Shown here one piece after another: positions 25,414-34,861 of a stretch of DNA of 64,000 nt; positions within the stretch are counted from its first letter, which is position 1; each line of letters begins with the position of its first letter. Source of the DNA: SIG603 sp964370115 (GTDB taxonomy: Bacteria; Bacillota; Clostridia; Oscillospirales; Acutalibacteraceae); contig CAYJIA010000007.1 in assembly GCA_964370115.1 (NCBI GenBank), forward strand, positions 7,869-71,868, written 5' to 3'. The notes beneath the pieces were generated by a model. The model made no database searches. It saw nothing but the letters and a program-made list of their open reading frames with translations, and was not told the DNA's origin. The translations under genes were made by a program, and so were the position numbers.

Positions 25414-26997
25414 GTGGATAAAGTAAAAGATGGTTTTAGTAAAGTAAAAGTTTACATTGTTGAAATGCCGAAAAAGAGAAAATTTTTATTTGGTGGTATA
25501 GCTGCGGGAATTATAATATTTGCCGTAGTTTTAACCATGTTTTTAAATGGAGGAAGCGGATCGCGTGTAGTTCTTTATGAGAACATTTCTTCAAATGAGA
25601 GCGCACAGGTGTTTAGCGAACTTAAAAGCATGGGAGCAGATGCTCAGGTGAACAGCCAAGGGCAAGTGACGGTGCCACAAAATGAATATGATATGTGGTT
25701 GTTGCAACTAGCAGCACAAGGGTATCCGCAAACGGCTTTAACGTATGATATATTTACAAGCAGTTCGGGTATGTCTGCGACAGAGGCGGAAATGCAACAA
25801 GTCTTGGTACATCAACTTCAAGACAGGGCGCAAGACACTTTAAAGCGAATAGAAGGCGTTACAGACGCGGTAGTTACAATTAATATGGCAGAAACCAGTA
25901 ACTACATATGGGACGAAGCAACAAATGAGTCTGTGGGAACGGCAAGTGTGCTGTTGTCACTTGAACATGGTGTAGAACTAGATTCAACGCAGGTTTTGTC
26001 GATTAAAAACTTAATTGCTTTCGGCGTGCCAAAAATGGCACCTGAAAATGTAGTGGTTGTGGATTCGGCGACTTCGCTAGAACTTGGGGCAAACTTAGAC
26101 ACTGCAGACTCAATATCCACAAATCAAAACTTTGAATTAGAAATGATTGTTCAAGGTCAACTTGAAGACAATGTTATGAGACTTTTAGAGCCGAGATACG
26201 GACAAAACGGTGTTGTGGCAACGGCGAAAGTCACGATAAACTATGATAAAATGCTCACTGAACAAATGGAGCTTGAAGGAAATCCTGAGAGCGAAAGCGG
26301 ACAGGGGTTTCCGACTCTTACCGAGGGCGAGTATAACGGCCCTGGGGACGAGACAATAGGCGATATAGTAGGGGAAGAGGATAACACAGACATTCCAGAC
26401 TACTCATATACAAACCCAGACGATGAAACAAATTCATACAACTGGCATTCGGAATTTGATTACTCTTACATAAAAACACAAGTAGAATCAGGAAATGCGG
26501 AGCTTGAGCGCGCGACAATTTCGGTTATGGTAGACGAGGACAACCTTACTCAGGGTATAAGAGACGAGCTTATGAGCTTGATATCAAATGCGGTTGATAT
26601 TCCAGTAGAGCAAATTTACGTTTCAAGCTTTGTTGCGGCGGGTGAAGAGGCTGAGGTGCCTGTAGTAAATCCAGAAACAGAGGAAACATCAATCTTTAGC
26701 TTATTACCTTGGTGGGCATACGTTGCGGCAGGCGGAGTATTATTTATAATCATAATCTTATTTATAATTCTGTCGTTTAGACGTTACCATAAGGCGAAAG
26801 CAGAGGAAATTACAAATATTCTTCAAGACGAGAAAGATGCGGAGATTGAAGAATATAAAAGAAAACTTGCGGATATGGCTAGAAATGACGATCAGGATAA
26901 AAACAATGCTATCATCGAAGAGGTTAGAGCATTTGCTAAAATTAATCCTGAAGCCGCTGCAAGCTTGATTAGATCGTGGTTAAAGGATGGTGAGTAA
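25414..26997 (+). CDS. fliF: Flagellar M-ring protein FliF
   Basis: FliF forms the MS ring in the membrane on which the motor assembles. The 527-residue protein has an N-terminal membrane helix (about 24-42), the ring-building region (SSNESAQVFSELKSMGADAQV, RIEGVTDAVVTINMAE), a second membrane helix (PWWAYVAAGGVLFIIIILF) and a C-terminal cytoplasmic tail (IIEEVRAFAKINPEAAASLIRSWLKDGE) that binds FliG. Start is GTG with GGGAG upstream. fliG follows after 3 bp. Confidence 0.96.
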   Translation: MDKVKDGFSKVKVYIVEMPKKRKFLFGGIAAGIIIFAVVLTMFLNGGSGSRVVLYENISSNESAQVFSELKSMGADAQVNSQGQVTVPQNEYDMWLLQLAAQGYPQTALTYDIFTSSSGMSATEAEMQQVLVHQLQDRAQDTLKRIEGVTDAVVTINMAETSNYIWDEATNESVGTASVLLSLEHGVELDSTQVLSIKNLIAFGVPKMAPENVVVVDSATSLELGANLDTADSISTNQNFELEMIVQGQLEDNVMRLLEPRYGQNGVVATAKVTINYDKMLTEQMELEGNPESESGQGFPTLTEGEYNGPGDETIGDIVGEEDNTDIPDYSYTNPDDETNSYNWHSEFDYSYIKTQVESGNAELERATISVMVDEDNLTQGIRDELMSLISNAVDIPVEQIYVSSFVAAGEEAEVPVVNPETEETSIFSLLPWWAYVAAGGVLFIIIILFIILSFRRYHKAKAEEITNILQDEKDAEIEEYKRKLADMARNDDQDKNNAIIEEVRAFAKINPEAAASLIRSWLKDGE

Positions 26998-27000
26998 AGG

Positions 27001-28029
27001 GTGGCAACAGCAAATAAAAAACAAGCGGCACCGCTGACAACGGCGGGACGTGCGGCAGCCATTGTTGTCGCACTTGGCTCAATAAATGCGTCACATATTT
27101 ATAAGCATTTACGAGAAGAGGAAATCGAGAAGCTAACACTTGAAGTTTCAAAGCTTGAAGATTTACCACCAGAAGAAATGCAGTCGATAATTGAGGAGTT
27201 TTATGGTCTTTGCATGACCACAAAAGTCGTCTCAGAAGGTGGCGTAGTTTACGCAAAGGATATACTCGAAAAAGCTTTTGGGCAACAACAGGCGGCAAAC
27301 TACATGGACCGTGTGTCGCAGGCGATGAAAGTCAGGGCTTTAGAGTTTATCAGAAAAGCAAATTACAAAAATATACTTATGATAGTACAGCACGAGCATC
27401 CCCAAACAATTGCTTTTATACTTTCATATGCAAAGGCGGCGCAGGCATCAAAAGTTATAGCCGAGCTTCCAAAAGATTTGCAAATAGAAGTAGTAAGAAG
27501 AATAGCGTCTCTTGAAAGTGTAAGACCTGAGGTTATAGGCACATTAGAGAGAATACTAGAGGGCAAGTTCTCAAACGTAATGTCACAAGACGCTGTAGAA
27601 GTTGGTGGCGTAACATATGTTGCCGACATCATGAACAGCATAGACCGTGCATCGGAAAAACATATTTTCTCAGAACTTACAAAATCAGATGCAAGCCTAT
27701 CAGAAGAAATCAGAAAACTTATGTTTATCTTTGACGATATTATCACACTTGACGATATGTCTATTCAACGTGTTCTTCGTGATATCGACCAGCAAGACCT
27801 TGCTGTTGCGATTAAAGGTTCTTCTGAAGAGGTCAAGGCCTCGCTTCTTGATAACGTATCTGCACGTGCGAGAGAGTCAATACTTGAAGATATTCAGTAT
27901 CTTAAAAACTTGCGCCTAAAAGATGTTGAAGAAGCACAACAAAAAATCGTTTCTGTTATTAGAAAACTTGAGGAAGAGGGCGAAATCGTAGTTTCCAAAG
28001 GAGGAGATGACGATGTCATCATCGGCTAA
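27001..28029 (+). CDS. fliG: Flagellar motor switch protein FliG
   Basis: The torque-generating C-ring subunit that contacts FliF, FliM and MotA. Sequence of 342 residues contains the N-terminal FliF-binding domain (TAGRAAAIVVALGSINASHIYKHLREEEIEKLTLEV), the middle EHPQTIAFILSY block typical of FliG, and the C-terminal charged helix (FIFDDIITLDDMSIQRVLRDIDQQDLAVAIKG). Start is GTG. The 3' end overlaps fliH and contains its AAAGGAGG ribosome site. Confidence 0.97.
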   Translation: MATANKKQAAPLTTAGRAAAIVVALGSINASHIYKHLREEEIEKLTLEVSKLEDLPPEEMQSIIEEFYGLCMTTKVVSEGGVVYAKDILEKAFGQQQAANYMDRVSQAMKVRALEFIRKANYKNILMIVQHEHPQTIAFILSYAKAAQASKVIAELPKDLQIEVVRRIASLESVRPEVIGTLERILEGKFSNVMSQDAVEVGGVTYVADIMNSIDRASEKHIFSELTKSDASLSEEIRKLMFIFDDIITLDDMSIQRVLRDIDQQDLAVAIKGSSEEVKASLLDNVSARARESILEDIQYLKNLRLKDVEEAQQKIVSVIRKLEEEGEIVVSKGGDDDVIIG

Positions 28030-28843
28030 TATATTTAAAAGAGGCGCTGTTAGTGCTGTGGAGGGAACAGTAGAAATACCTGATATCCAACCTGAAATAA
28101 GCGAAAACAAAACTCACAAAAGCGTTTCATTTTTTAAAGTAGGACACGACAATGAAAATGAAGTTTTGCTGACAAAAGAAGAAGTGAGCGTTGTAGAACT
28201 GCAAGCCGAAGCACAAGAGGCAGATGAAGATGGATTTGTACCGTTTGTTCCAAGTGAAGTGGTAGAAATTATTGAACCTAAGCCGCTAGAGCTTGACGAA
28301 ATAAAAGAAATGTATAAAGATGAGCTAGATGAGATGCGCCAACAAGTGGAGCAAGAGGCATATGTCGAGGCCTACGAAGTGGCATATCAAAAAGCTTATA
28401 GCGATGCTTTTTCTAGAAAAAAAGGCGAGCTTGAACAAATTTTAAACGATGTAGATAGCACGCTTTTGGGTATGCAAAAAAATCAAAAAGAGTTCATGGA
28501 AAATTACGCGGAAGAATTAAAATTCTTTGCGGTGGACATAGCACAGAAGTTTATTATGGACAAAATTGATGAGCATGAGCTAGTTTTACATAAATTAGTG
28601 ATGCAAACTGTTGAAAGTGTGAAAAACTCTGCGTGGCTTGAAATTGAGCTTTCGCAAAGGCTTGAAAAACTTATTGATAGTGTGAAAGAAGAACTTAAAA
28701 AAGGAAGTTTGCAGGGCAGGATAAGCGTTTCTCCAAAGGCCGGGCCCGAGGATATGATAAGGGTGAATTCTGAAAAAGGAACGATAGTAGCAGATATTTC
28801 AAGGCAAGCAGAAAATTTAAAAGACTTATTTAAATCGACATAA
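28013..28843 (+). CDS. fliH: Flagellar assembly protein FliH
   Basis: Regulates the export ATPase FliI as a dimeric stator. The protein of about 276 residues has a disordered acidic N-terminus, a long coiled coil (LDEIKEMYKDELDEMRQQVEQEAYVEAYEVAYQKAYSDAF) and a C-terminal V-type ATPase subunit E-like domain (KFFAVDIAQKFIMDKIDEHELVLHKLVMQTV). The second ATG (28013) is preferred: the AAAGGAGG site (27997-28004) is 8 nt from it but only 2 nt from the first ATG at 28007. Confidence 0.88.
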   Translation: MSSSANIFKRGAVSAVEGTVEIPDIQPEISENKTHKSVSFFKVGHDNENEVLLTKEEVSVVELQAEAQEADEDGFVPFVPSEVVEIIEPKPLELDEIKEMYKDELDEMRQQVEQEAYVEAYEVAYQKAYSDAFSRKKGELEQILNDVDSTLLGMQKNQKEFMENYAEELKFFAVDIAQKFIMDKIDEHELVLHKLVMQTVESVKNSAWLEIELSQRLEKLIDSVKEELKKGSLQGRISVSPKAGPEDMIRVNSEKGTIVADISRQAENLKDLFKST

Positions 28844-28860
28844 ATTAAGAGGTGGAAAAT

Positions 28861-30192
28861 TTGAAAGTAGAAAACATGTCAAAACTTTTTGATAATACAA
28901 ATTACAGACAAATTTTACGTCTTGCTGATTTAAAGTCACATGAGGGAAAAATAAGTAAAATACAAGGCATGACCATAGAGGCAACGGGGCTTACCTGTAG
29001 CATCGGTGATATATGCAATGTAATGCTAAACAAAAGAATTAAACCGCTAGTGTGTGAGGTTGTAGGAGTTTCAGAAGACAAAGCCTACCTCATGCCGTAT
29101 GAAGAAATAGATGATATTGGCTATGGTTGTGCGGTAATTAATACAGGCGAAAAAATGAATATATACATAAGTGACGACATTGTAGGTCGTACGGTAAATG
29201 CGCTTGGTGTGCCGATAGACAACGGCAAAAAACTTGAAAATCTAAGTGCGATACCGATAAATGGAGTACCGGTGAACCCTTTAGATAGGCCTCCGATAAA
29301 CGAGGTTATGCAGCTTGGAATAAAGGTTATAGATGGACTGCTAACCATAGGAAAAGGACAAAGGATTGGAATTTTTGCTGGTTCTGGTGTTGGAAAAAGT
29401 ACGTTGATGGGAATGATAGCCAGAAATGTAGAGGCAGAGATTAATGTAATTGCGCTTGTAGGTGAGCGCGGAAGAGAGGTTTTGGAGTTTATTAACCGAG
29501 ACCTAGGGCCCGAAGGTTTAAAGCGCTCCGTACTTGTGGTGGCGACTTCTGATCAACCTGCAATGATGCGTTATAAATGCGCACAAACAGCGACTGCTAT
29601 TGCAGAATATTTTCAAAAAAAAGGCAAGCACGTGTTGCTGATGATGGACTCACTGACACGCTTTGCAATGACACAAAGAGAAATTGGATTAAACACAGGC
29701 GAAGCACCCGTGGCAAGAGGCTACACGCCGTCGATTTATTCGGCGCTTCCAAAGCTTTTAGAGCGTTCGGGGAATTTTGAAAAAGGCTCTATAACAGGAA
29801 TTTACACGGTTCTTGTCGAGGGTGACGATACGAATGAACCCGTCGCCGACACTGTAAGAAGTATAGTAGATGGACATATAGTCTTGTCCCGCAGTATAGC
29901 ATCAAAAAATCATTATCCCGCGATAGATGTTTTAAACAGTGTAAGTCGTTTGATGAATGATATAGTTGGAAAAGAACAAAAGGCGGTGGCAAGTAAACTT
30001 CGCAATATGATGGCTTTATATAAGGAAAACGAAGACTTGATTTCCATTGGAGCATATAAGTCTGGCACAAACCCACAGCTTGATGAAGCCATTGCGCACA
30101 TGAATAACATAGATGAATTTTTAAAGCAAGATGTTAATTTAGAGGTTAGTTTTAAGGACACTGTAAGGCTTATGGAAGAGGCAGTGGTTTAG
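28861..30192 (+). CDS. fliI: Flagellum-specific ATP synthase FliI
   Basis: The type III export ATPase. It has the F1-beta-like fold with Walker A (GIFAGSGVGKST), Walker B (LLMMDSLTRFAMTQRE), and the segments VIALVGERGREV and SALPKLLERSG. About 443 residues. The ORF extends to a GTG at 28852, but that codon lies inside the AAGAGGTGG ribosome site. The TTG at 28861 is therefore the more likely start, with ATG 28876 as the alternative. It is followed by fliJ. Confidence 0.95.
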   Translation: MKVENMSKLFDNTNYRQILRLADLKSHEGKISKIQGMTIEATGLTCSIGDICNVMLNKRIKPLVCEVVGVSEDKAYLMPYEEIDDIGYGCAVINTGEKMNIYISDDIVGRTVNALGVPIDNGKKLENLSAIPINGVPVNPLDRPPINEVMQLGIKVIDGLLTIGKGQRIGIFAGSGVGKSTLMGMIARNVEAEINVIALVGERGREVLEFINRDLGPEGLKRSVLVVATSDQPAMMRYKCAQTATAIAEYFQKKGKHVLLMMDSLTRFAMTQREIGLNTGEAPVARGYTPSIYSALPKLLERSGNFEKGSITGIYTVLVEGDDTNEPVADTVRSIVDGHIVLSRSIASKNHYPAIDVLNSVSRLMNDIVGKEQKAVASKLRNMMALYKENEDLISIGAYKSGTNPQLDEAIAHMNNIDEFLKQDVNLEVSFKDTVRLMEEAVV

Positions 30193-30209
30193 TTTAGGAG
30201 AGTTATAGT

Positions 30210-30650
30210 ATGAAACCTTTTACTTTTTCACTTGAAAAAATGTCAAACTATAAGGAACAAATTTTAAATAAAGAAAAAAACACTTTGGCTCAAATGAGGG
30301 CTGTAAGAGATGCTATAATTGAAAATATAGAAAATCTTGAGCAAAGTAAGCGTGAAAAAAAAGAGCAACTACAGCAAAAGACAAGTGAAGGTATGACCGT
30401 TTTTGAGCTTAGGTCTTATGAGTTCATGATAGAAAATATGAGAAAGCAAATCAAGGTTTTAAACCTTGAGCGTATAAAGCAAGAAGAGCTTATTGCAAAG
30501 CAAGTCGAAGTCGTAAAAAAAGCGAATATGGACATGGCAAGCCTTGACAAGCTCGAGACAAAACAAAGAGAAAGCCATAATAAAGAGATGGCGAAAAAAT
30601 CCCAAGAAGAAATTCTTGAGATAGTAAATTTAGGGTTACATAAAAAATGA
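30210..30650 (+). CDS. fliJ: Flagellar FliJ protein
   Basis: A small coiled-coil central stalk of the export ATPase. The 146-residue product is almost entirely charged helix (MKPFTFSLEKMSNYKEQILNKEKNTLAQMRAVRDAIIENIENLEQSKREKKEQL), with the FliJ-typical phrase TVFELRSYEFMIENMRKQIKVL. It lies between fliI and fliK, as in other Firmicutes. Confidence 0.9.
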   Translation: MKPFTFSLEKMSNYKEQILNKEKNTLAQMRAVRDAIIENIENLEQSKREKKEQLQQKTSEGMTVFELRSYEFMIENMRKQIKVLNLERIKQEELIAKQVEVVKKANMDMASLDKLETKQRESHNKEMAKKSQEEILEIVNLGLHKK

Positions 30651-30682
30651 TATAGTTTAATAAGGAAAAGGAGGTGAGTAAG

Positions 30683-31777
30683 ATGAATGCAGTTAACCTA
30701 CAAACCATGCAAATGGGAGGAATTCCAAGTAGGGCTGAGCGCAATAGTGCAGTTGGTTCTAGTGGTCAAGTCAATCCATTTATGGAAATTTTTGCCTCTA
30801 TGGTGAGTGCCATGAATGAAGATGAAGAAATGACTACCGAAAATCCGCAAGATTTACTTTTAATGCTTATGAGTGGATATGGCTTAACTGATTTAAGTAG
30901 TGTAAACTTAAGTGGATTTTATGCTGACGGGCAAAGTGAAACTACAAATGTGAATTTATCACAGTCACAAATTTTGCAGTTAATAATGTCTAAAATATCA
31001 GGAAGCGACGTAGAAGGTAAGACAAATACGGCTAATTCCTTTATGCAGGCATTACAAAGCAAAGGGATTGATTTACAAAGTTTAGAGGCGCTGAATGTGC
31101 AGTCGATGAATTTTAATAACAATTCATCCTCGCAAGACATGGCAAGCGGCGAAGAGTTTCTTTTTGGTCAAAGAGAGTTTTTAAACAGCATAGAGCTTGT
31201 AAAAACTAATTTAAGCGACGGTGAAAACCCAGAGTTTAAGTCAGATTTAATGGCGACTATGGCAAATTTGAGAGTTCTAACTCCAACACAAAGTACAAGT
31301 GTCGGTTTTGAAAATTCACAGTTTAGTGTGAACACTCAAACACTTGCCACTCAACTAGAAAGTGGAATCAAAGAAAACTTAAATGCGCAAAATACTGAGT
31401 TTACAATGAAACTTTATCCTGAATCTTTAGGAGAAATTACAGTTAAACTTGTAAATGAAAATGGCGTTAAGGCTCTGGAAATTGTGACAGCTAGCGCTAA
31501 AACAGCAATGCTTATTAACGATGATTTACCTGCATTAAGAGACGCTATGTCCGGTATGCAAATCGAAGTGCGAAGTGCTGTAGAGGCATCTGGAAGTTCA
31601 AATGCATCTAATATGCAAAACTTTAATATGTCATCACAAGAATTTGCGCAAAGGCAATGGAGTTTTGAAAGAGAGCAAAGTAATCAGAACTTTAACAGTC
31701 AAAACGCTGAAACAGCAGAAAATGCCGATGAAAGTTCAGCGGTATTGCCAGAAGGCGAGCGAAGAATTTATGTTTAA
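30683..31777 (+). CDS. fliK: Flagellar hook-length control protein FliK
   Basis: FliK measures hook length and switches export specificity through FlhB. The protein of about 364 residues is polar and Ser/Gln/Asn-rich through most of its length, with a C-terminal globular T3S4 domain (EFTMKLYPESLGEITVKLVNENGVKALEIVTASAKTAMLINDDLPALRDAMSGMQIEVRSAVE). An AAAAGGAGG site lies 8 nt before the ATG at 30683, so the upstream GTG at 30674 is rejected. A second FliK-like protein is encoded at 54304. Confidence 0.9.
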   Translation: MNAVNLQTMQMGGIPSRAERNSAVGSSGQVNPFMEIFASMVSAMNEDEEMTTENPQDLLLMLMSGYGLTDLSSVNLSGFYADGQSETTNVNLSQSQILQLIMSKISGSDVEGKTNTANSFMQALQSKGIDLQSLEALNVQSMNFNNNSSSQDMASGEEFLFGQREFLNSIELVKTNLSDGENPEFKSDLMATMANLRVLTPTQSTSVGFENSQFSVNTQTLATQLESGIKENLNAQNTEFTMKLYPESLGEITVKLVNENGVKALEIVTASAKTAMLINDDLPALRDAMSGMQIEVRSAVEASGSSNASNMQNFNMSSQEFAQRQWSFEREQSNQNFNSQNAETAENADESSAVLPEGERRIYV

Positions 31778-31794
31778 GGAAAGGAGATGAAATA

Positions 31795-32556
31795 ATGAGC
31801 ACTACCCCAATAGATCCAACCAGTAAAACCTCGAGTAGTTATAATGTAGTTTTTGAAAATGAGGGTGCAAATGCAGAGCTTGAGTCAATGGACTTTATGA
31901 ATTTGTTAATACTACAAATGCAAAATCAAGACTTTATGGACCCCATGGACAACTCACAGATGATGGAACAAATGGCAACTATGTCCAATATGCAAATGAT
32001 GGAGCAAATGGCCGCTTATTCAAAATCTAGTTATGCATTGTCACTAGTTGGAAAAGAAGTAACAGCAACAAGATTTACAGTAGGTGGAGAGCTTGACACC
32101 ACATCGGGTATTGTAGAAAAAGTTTCTCTTATCGACAGCGAATACATAGTATATGTCGGCGGAAAAACTTACACATTAGAACAGATTATGAGCCTTGGCA
32201 CATCTAATACAGTAGTAGATGCATCGGTGTATAGTGCGACAACCACAGATTTAACATCAGATTCAGTAATTCTAAATTGGCAAGTTCCAACAGAAGATGA
32301 ATTAGTTGCATCAGAGCTTACTTATTCTGCTTATTATTCTACAAGCGAAGAATTTGACACAGTTGAAGCTGTTGAAGCAGGTACGTTAGTAGGACTTGCT
32401 AATCAAAAGAACTATACATCTGAAGTTGTTAAAGGCCTAGAGGGTGGAACTACATATTATCTAAATGTAGTAGTTACAGATGCAAACGGAAATAAATCCG
32501 TTTATAAACCTGCTAAAATCAAGACTTTATCGATAGGAGATGAAGCCGGTGGATGA
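31795..32556 (+). CDS. flgD: Flagellar hook-capping protein FlgD with C-terminal FN3-like domain
   Basis: FlgD forms the scaffold for hook assembly. N-terminal third is a canonical FlgD core (ELESMDFMNLLILQMQNQDFMDPMDNSQMMEQMATMSNMQMMEQM). A short tudor-like segment follows (SLVGKEVTATRFTVGGELDTTSGIVEKVSLIDSEYIVYVGGKTYTLEQI). The last roughly 90 residues (LTSDSVILNWQVPT...EVVKGLEGGTTYYLNVVVTDANGNKS) read as a fibronectin type III module. The total of 253 residues is ordinary for FlgD. Confidence 0.9.
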   Translation: MSTTPIDPTSKTSSSYNVVFENEGANAELESMDFMNLLILQMQNQDFMDPMDNSQMMEQMATMSNMQMMEQMAAYSKSSYALSLVGKEVTATRFTVGGELDTTSGIVEKVSLIDSEYIVYVGGKTYTLEQIMSLGTSNTVVDASVYSATTTDLTSDSVILNWQVPTEDELVASELTYSAYYSTSEEFDTVEAVEAGTLVGLANQKNYTSEVVKGLEGGTTYYLNVVVTDANGNKSVYKPAKIKTLSIGDEAGG

Positions 32557-32941
32557 TTTAAGGATAAAATTTTATAATCCAATTATAAGTGGAACGCCTA
32601 ATGTTTCTAATACGCAAAGCACAAATAATATAAACCAAAACAATGTTCAAACCACTGACTTTGAGCAAATACTCAGAGAAAAAATGAGTGGAGTCAATTT
32701 CTCAAAACATGCAACACAAAGGGTAGTAGAGAGAAATATTGATGTGAGTGAGCAAAATTTAGAACGACTAAATGAGGGAATGAGGCTTGCAAGTGAGAAA
32801 AATCTTAAAGATGCACTCATACTTGTAGACAAAACCGCGTTTATCGTAAATGTTCCATCTAACACAGTTATTACCACGACAGAAAGTCAAGACCTTAAAG
32901 GAAACGTATTCACAAATATAAATGGCACTGTAATTATATAA
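32549..32941 (+). CDS. Flagellar operon protein (TIGR02530-like)
   Basis: About 130 residues. A flexible N-terminus is followed by FSKHATQRVVERNIDVSEQNLERLNEGMRLASEKNLKDALILVDKTAFIVNVPSNTVITT, the hallmark of a small conserved protein between flgD and flgE in Firmicutes. It is probably a hook-related export or assembly factor; its mechanism is unknown. The GTG at 32549 is preferred since AGGAG (32535-32539) is 9 nt away, whereas it touches the ATG at 32540. It overlaps the flgD stop. Confidence 0.85.
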   Translation: MDDLRIKFYNPIISGTPNVSNTQSTNNINQNNVQTTDFEQILREKMSGVNFSKHATQRVVERNIDVSEQNLERLNEGMRLASEKNLKDALILVDKTAFIVNVPSNTVITTTESQDLKGNVFTNINGTVII

Positions 32942-33017
32942 ACGGGACTTTTTAGACGTTTATCATATCTTGACCGACAGATAGATATGGCAGTGTAAAT
33001 GATAAGGAGTTATTGTA

Positions 33018-34649
33018 ATGAATAGAGCGATGTTTTCTGGTGTGGCTGGTTTAAAAACACACCAAACAAAAATGGACGTTATAGGAAATAACGTAGCAAA
33101 CGTAAACACATATGGCTACAAAGCGCAACGTGCGGTTTTTAGCGATGTTTACTATCAAACATTAAGTGGTGCTACAGAAGGTACTGCTAACCAAGGTGGT
33201 ACAAACCCATCAAGCGTAGGTTATGGTTCTACTCTTGCGGCAGTTCAAGCACAAATGTCTACATCAAGTATGCAGTCAACTGGATTTGGACTTGACGTCG
33301 CCATAGCAGGCGAAGGCTTCCTACAAGTTATGGATCCAGACGGCAATATTTTCTACACAAAAGCAGGTCTTTTGGATTACGATGCAAACGGATATCTAAT
33401 TGACATAAATGGTAACTTTGTATTGGGAAGCGTAGAGGTAGACGGAGCACCAAATACTCAAAAAATTAAACTTGATGATATAGGTATTGTTCCTGCACAA
33501 ACAGCAACAGCTGAGGTTACAATCAATAATATCGATTATACGGTAGGCACATCAAACGCTACAGAATACGGAGATGTAAGTCTTACATTTAGCGCGAGTA
33601 ACCAACTTCCAGCAGGACTTCTAGCAAGGGCTACGATTTCTAGCACTGGTTCAGTTTTAATGGAAATCAATGAAAATGAGAGCTTTACAGACCTTAATAT
33701 GTTAAACTCAGCGATAAATGCCGCTATACTAGAGGCAAACGGCGGTGTAGAGCACCCAGCGGGAACGTTTACAGTCTCTGCATCACAAAACCCATTCGTT
33801 GACCCTGCAACAGGCCTGCCAGTTGCGCTTACTGGTGCACAAATTATTGATCCAGCAGGCGGAATTGATTTGGGTACATTATCAACTACTGAATTCTTTG
33901 GTGGTGTAATGAAACTAGAAGGCGTAAGTTCTGACTTTGCAGGTACAGGCACAATTACTCCTGCCGATTTCGTAGCAAATTACGACGATGTAAATAATGC
34001 ATGGAATGTGTCACTTACAATAGGTGGCGAGGCTTATACAGGCGTTATAGATGAGGGTACACAATCGGCTACTTTACTTCTTAAATCGGCTAATGGCGAT
34101 TATGTTGAAGTTACAAACCCTGGCATGGGCGGAATGAACTCTGCGCTTGGTGCAACACCTACGGCAGGCGCCACAATGCAAGGTATAACAGCTGATATAA
34201 CAGCTACTCCATCTACTGTTTCACCAAACATGGGCTTTGGCTCACAAGCCTTTACACTTGAGGGCGGTACAGAAGGCGGACCTGTAGATCTTAACCAACT
34301 TTCAGGTATAGCAATAGGTCAAAACGGTACTATTTCAGTTACTCATGCGATTTTGGGAACAGTGGCAGTAGGTAAACTTTCACTTGCTACATTTGCAAAT
34401 CCAAGTGGCTTACAACTTGAGGGTAGTAACTACTACTCCACAACTGTTAACTCGGGCGTACCATTCTTAACTGACCCAGGCAGTAACGGAACAGGCTCAC
34501 TTATGACAAGTACTTTGGAAATGTCAAATGTTGACTTGTCAGAGCAATTTGCAGAAATGATAACAACTCAACGTGGTTTCCAAGCAAACTCACGTATCAT
34601 AACTGTAACAGACACAATGCTTGAAGAGCTTATTAATCTAAAAAGATAA
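33018..34649 (+). CDS. flgE: Flagellar hook protein FlgE
   Basis: The subunit of the flexible hook. The 543-residue protein starts MNRAMFSGVAGLKTHQTKMDVIGNNVANVNTYGYKAQRAVFSDVYYQTLSGA and ends SNVDLSEQFAEMITTQRGFQANSRIITVTDTMLEELINLKR, the paired helices of hook proteins. The middle is enlarged and rich in Thr/Ala/Gly. It is preceded by a 76-bp gap with a weak TTGACC box and followed by a long stem-loop region before flbD. Confidence 0.94.
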   Translation: MNRAMFSGVAGLKTHQTKMDVIGNNVANVNTYGYKAQRAVFSDVYYQTLSGATEGTANQGGTNPSSVGYGSTLAAVQAQMSTSSMQSTGFGLDVAIAGEGFLQVMDPDGNIFYTKAGLLDYDANGYLIDINGNFVLGSVEVDGAPNTQKIKLDDIGIVPAQTATAEVTINNIDYTVGTSNATEYGDVSLTFSASNQLPAGLLARATISSTGSVLMEINENESFTDLNMLNSAINAAILEANGGVEHPAGTFTVSASQNPFVDPATGLPVALTGAQIIDPAGGIDLGTLSTTEFFGGVMKLEGVSSDFAGTGTITPADFVANYDDVNNAWNVSLTIGGEAYTGVIDEGTQSATLLLKSANGDYVEVTNPGMGGMNSALGATPTAGATMQGITADITATPSTVSPNMGFGSQAFTLEGGTEGGPVDLNQLSGIAIGQNGTISVTHAILGTVAVGKLSLATFANPSGLQLEGSNYYSTTVNSGVPFLTDPGSNGTGSLMTSTLEMSNVDLSEQFAEMITTQRGFQANSRIITVTDTMLEELINLKR

Positions 34650-34670
34650 TTTATTAGGGTGATTTAACCC

Positions 34671-34738
34671 CCTATGATGGCAAAGTTTGCCATCATAGGC
34701 AAGAAGTAAGTTAAAATTGCTTACTTTTTGCCTATGAT
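34671..34738 (+). promoter_or_regulatory. Mutually exclusive hairpins downstream of flgE
   Basis: Hairpin A pairs CCTATGATGGC (34671-34681) with GCCATCATAGG (34689-34699). Hairpin B pairs 34692-34710 with 34720-34738 over 19 bp with one G.T wobble. Both need the segment ATCATAGG (34692-34699), and CCTATGAT occurs twice as competing partner (34671-34678 and 34731-34738). Neither hairpin has a T-run. Confidence 0.7.
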
Positions 34739-34771
34739 TATAATATTTATTCATAATTTTTCAAAAAAATC

Positions 34772-34800
34772 TTGTAAGTTTTTTTAGTTTTTGGTATCAT
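34772..34800 (+). promoter_or_regulatory. SigA-type promoter of flbD-motA-motB
   Basis: TTGTAA (34772-34777), 17-bp spacer, TATCAT (34795-34800), about 60 bp before flbD. Confidence 0.55.
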
Positions 34801-34861
34801 TATAGTAATAAAAAAGAAAAATATTTATATCCGAGAAAAACTCGGGGAAATGGAGATATTT

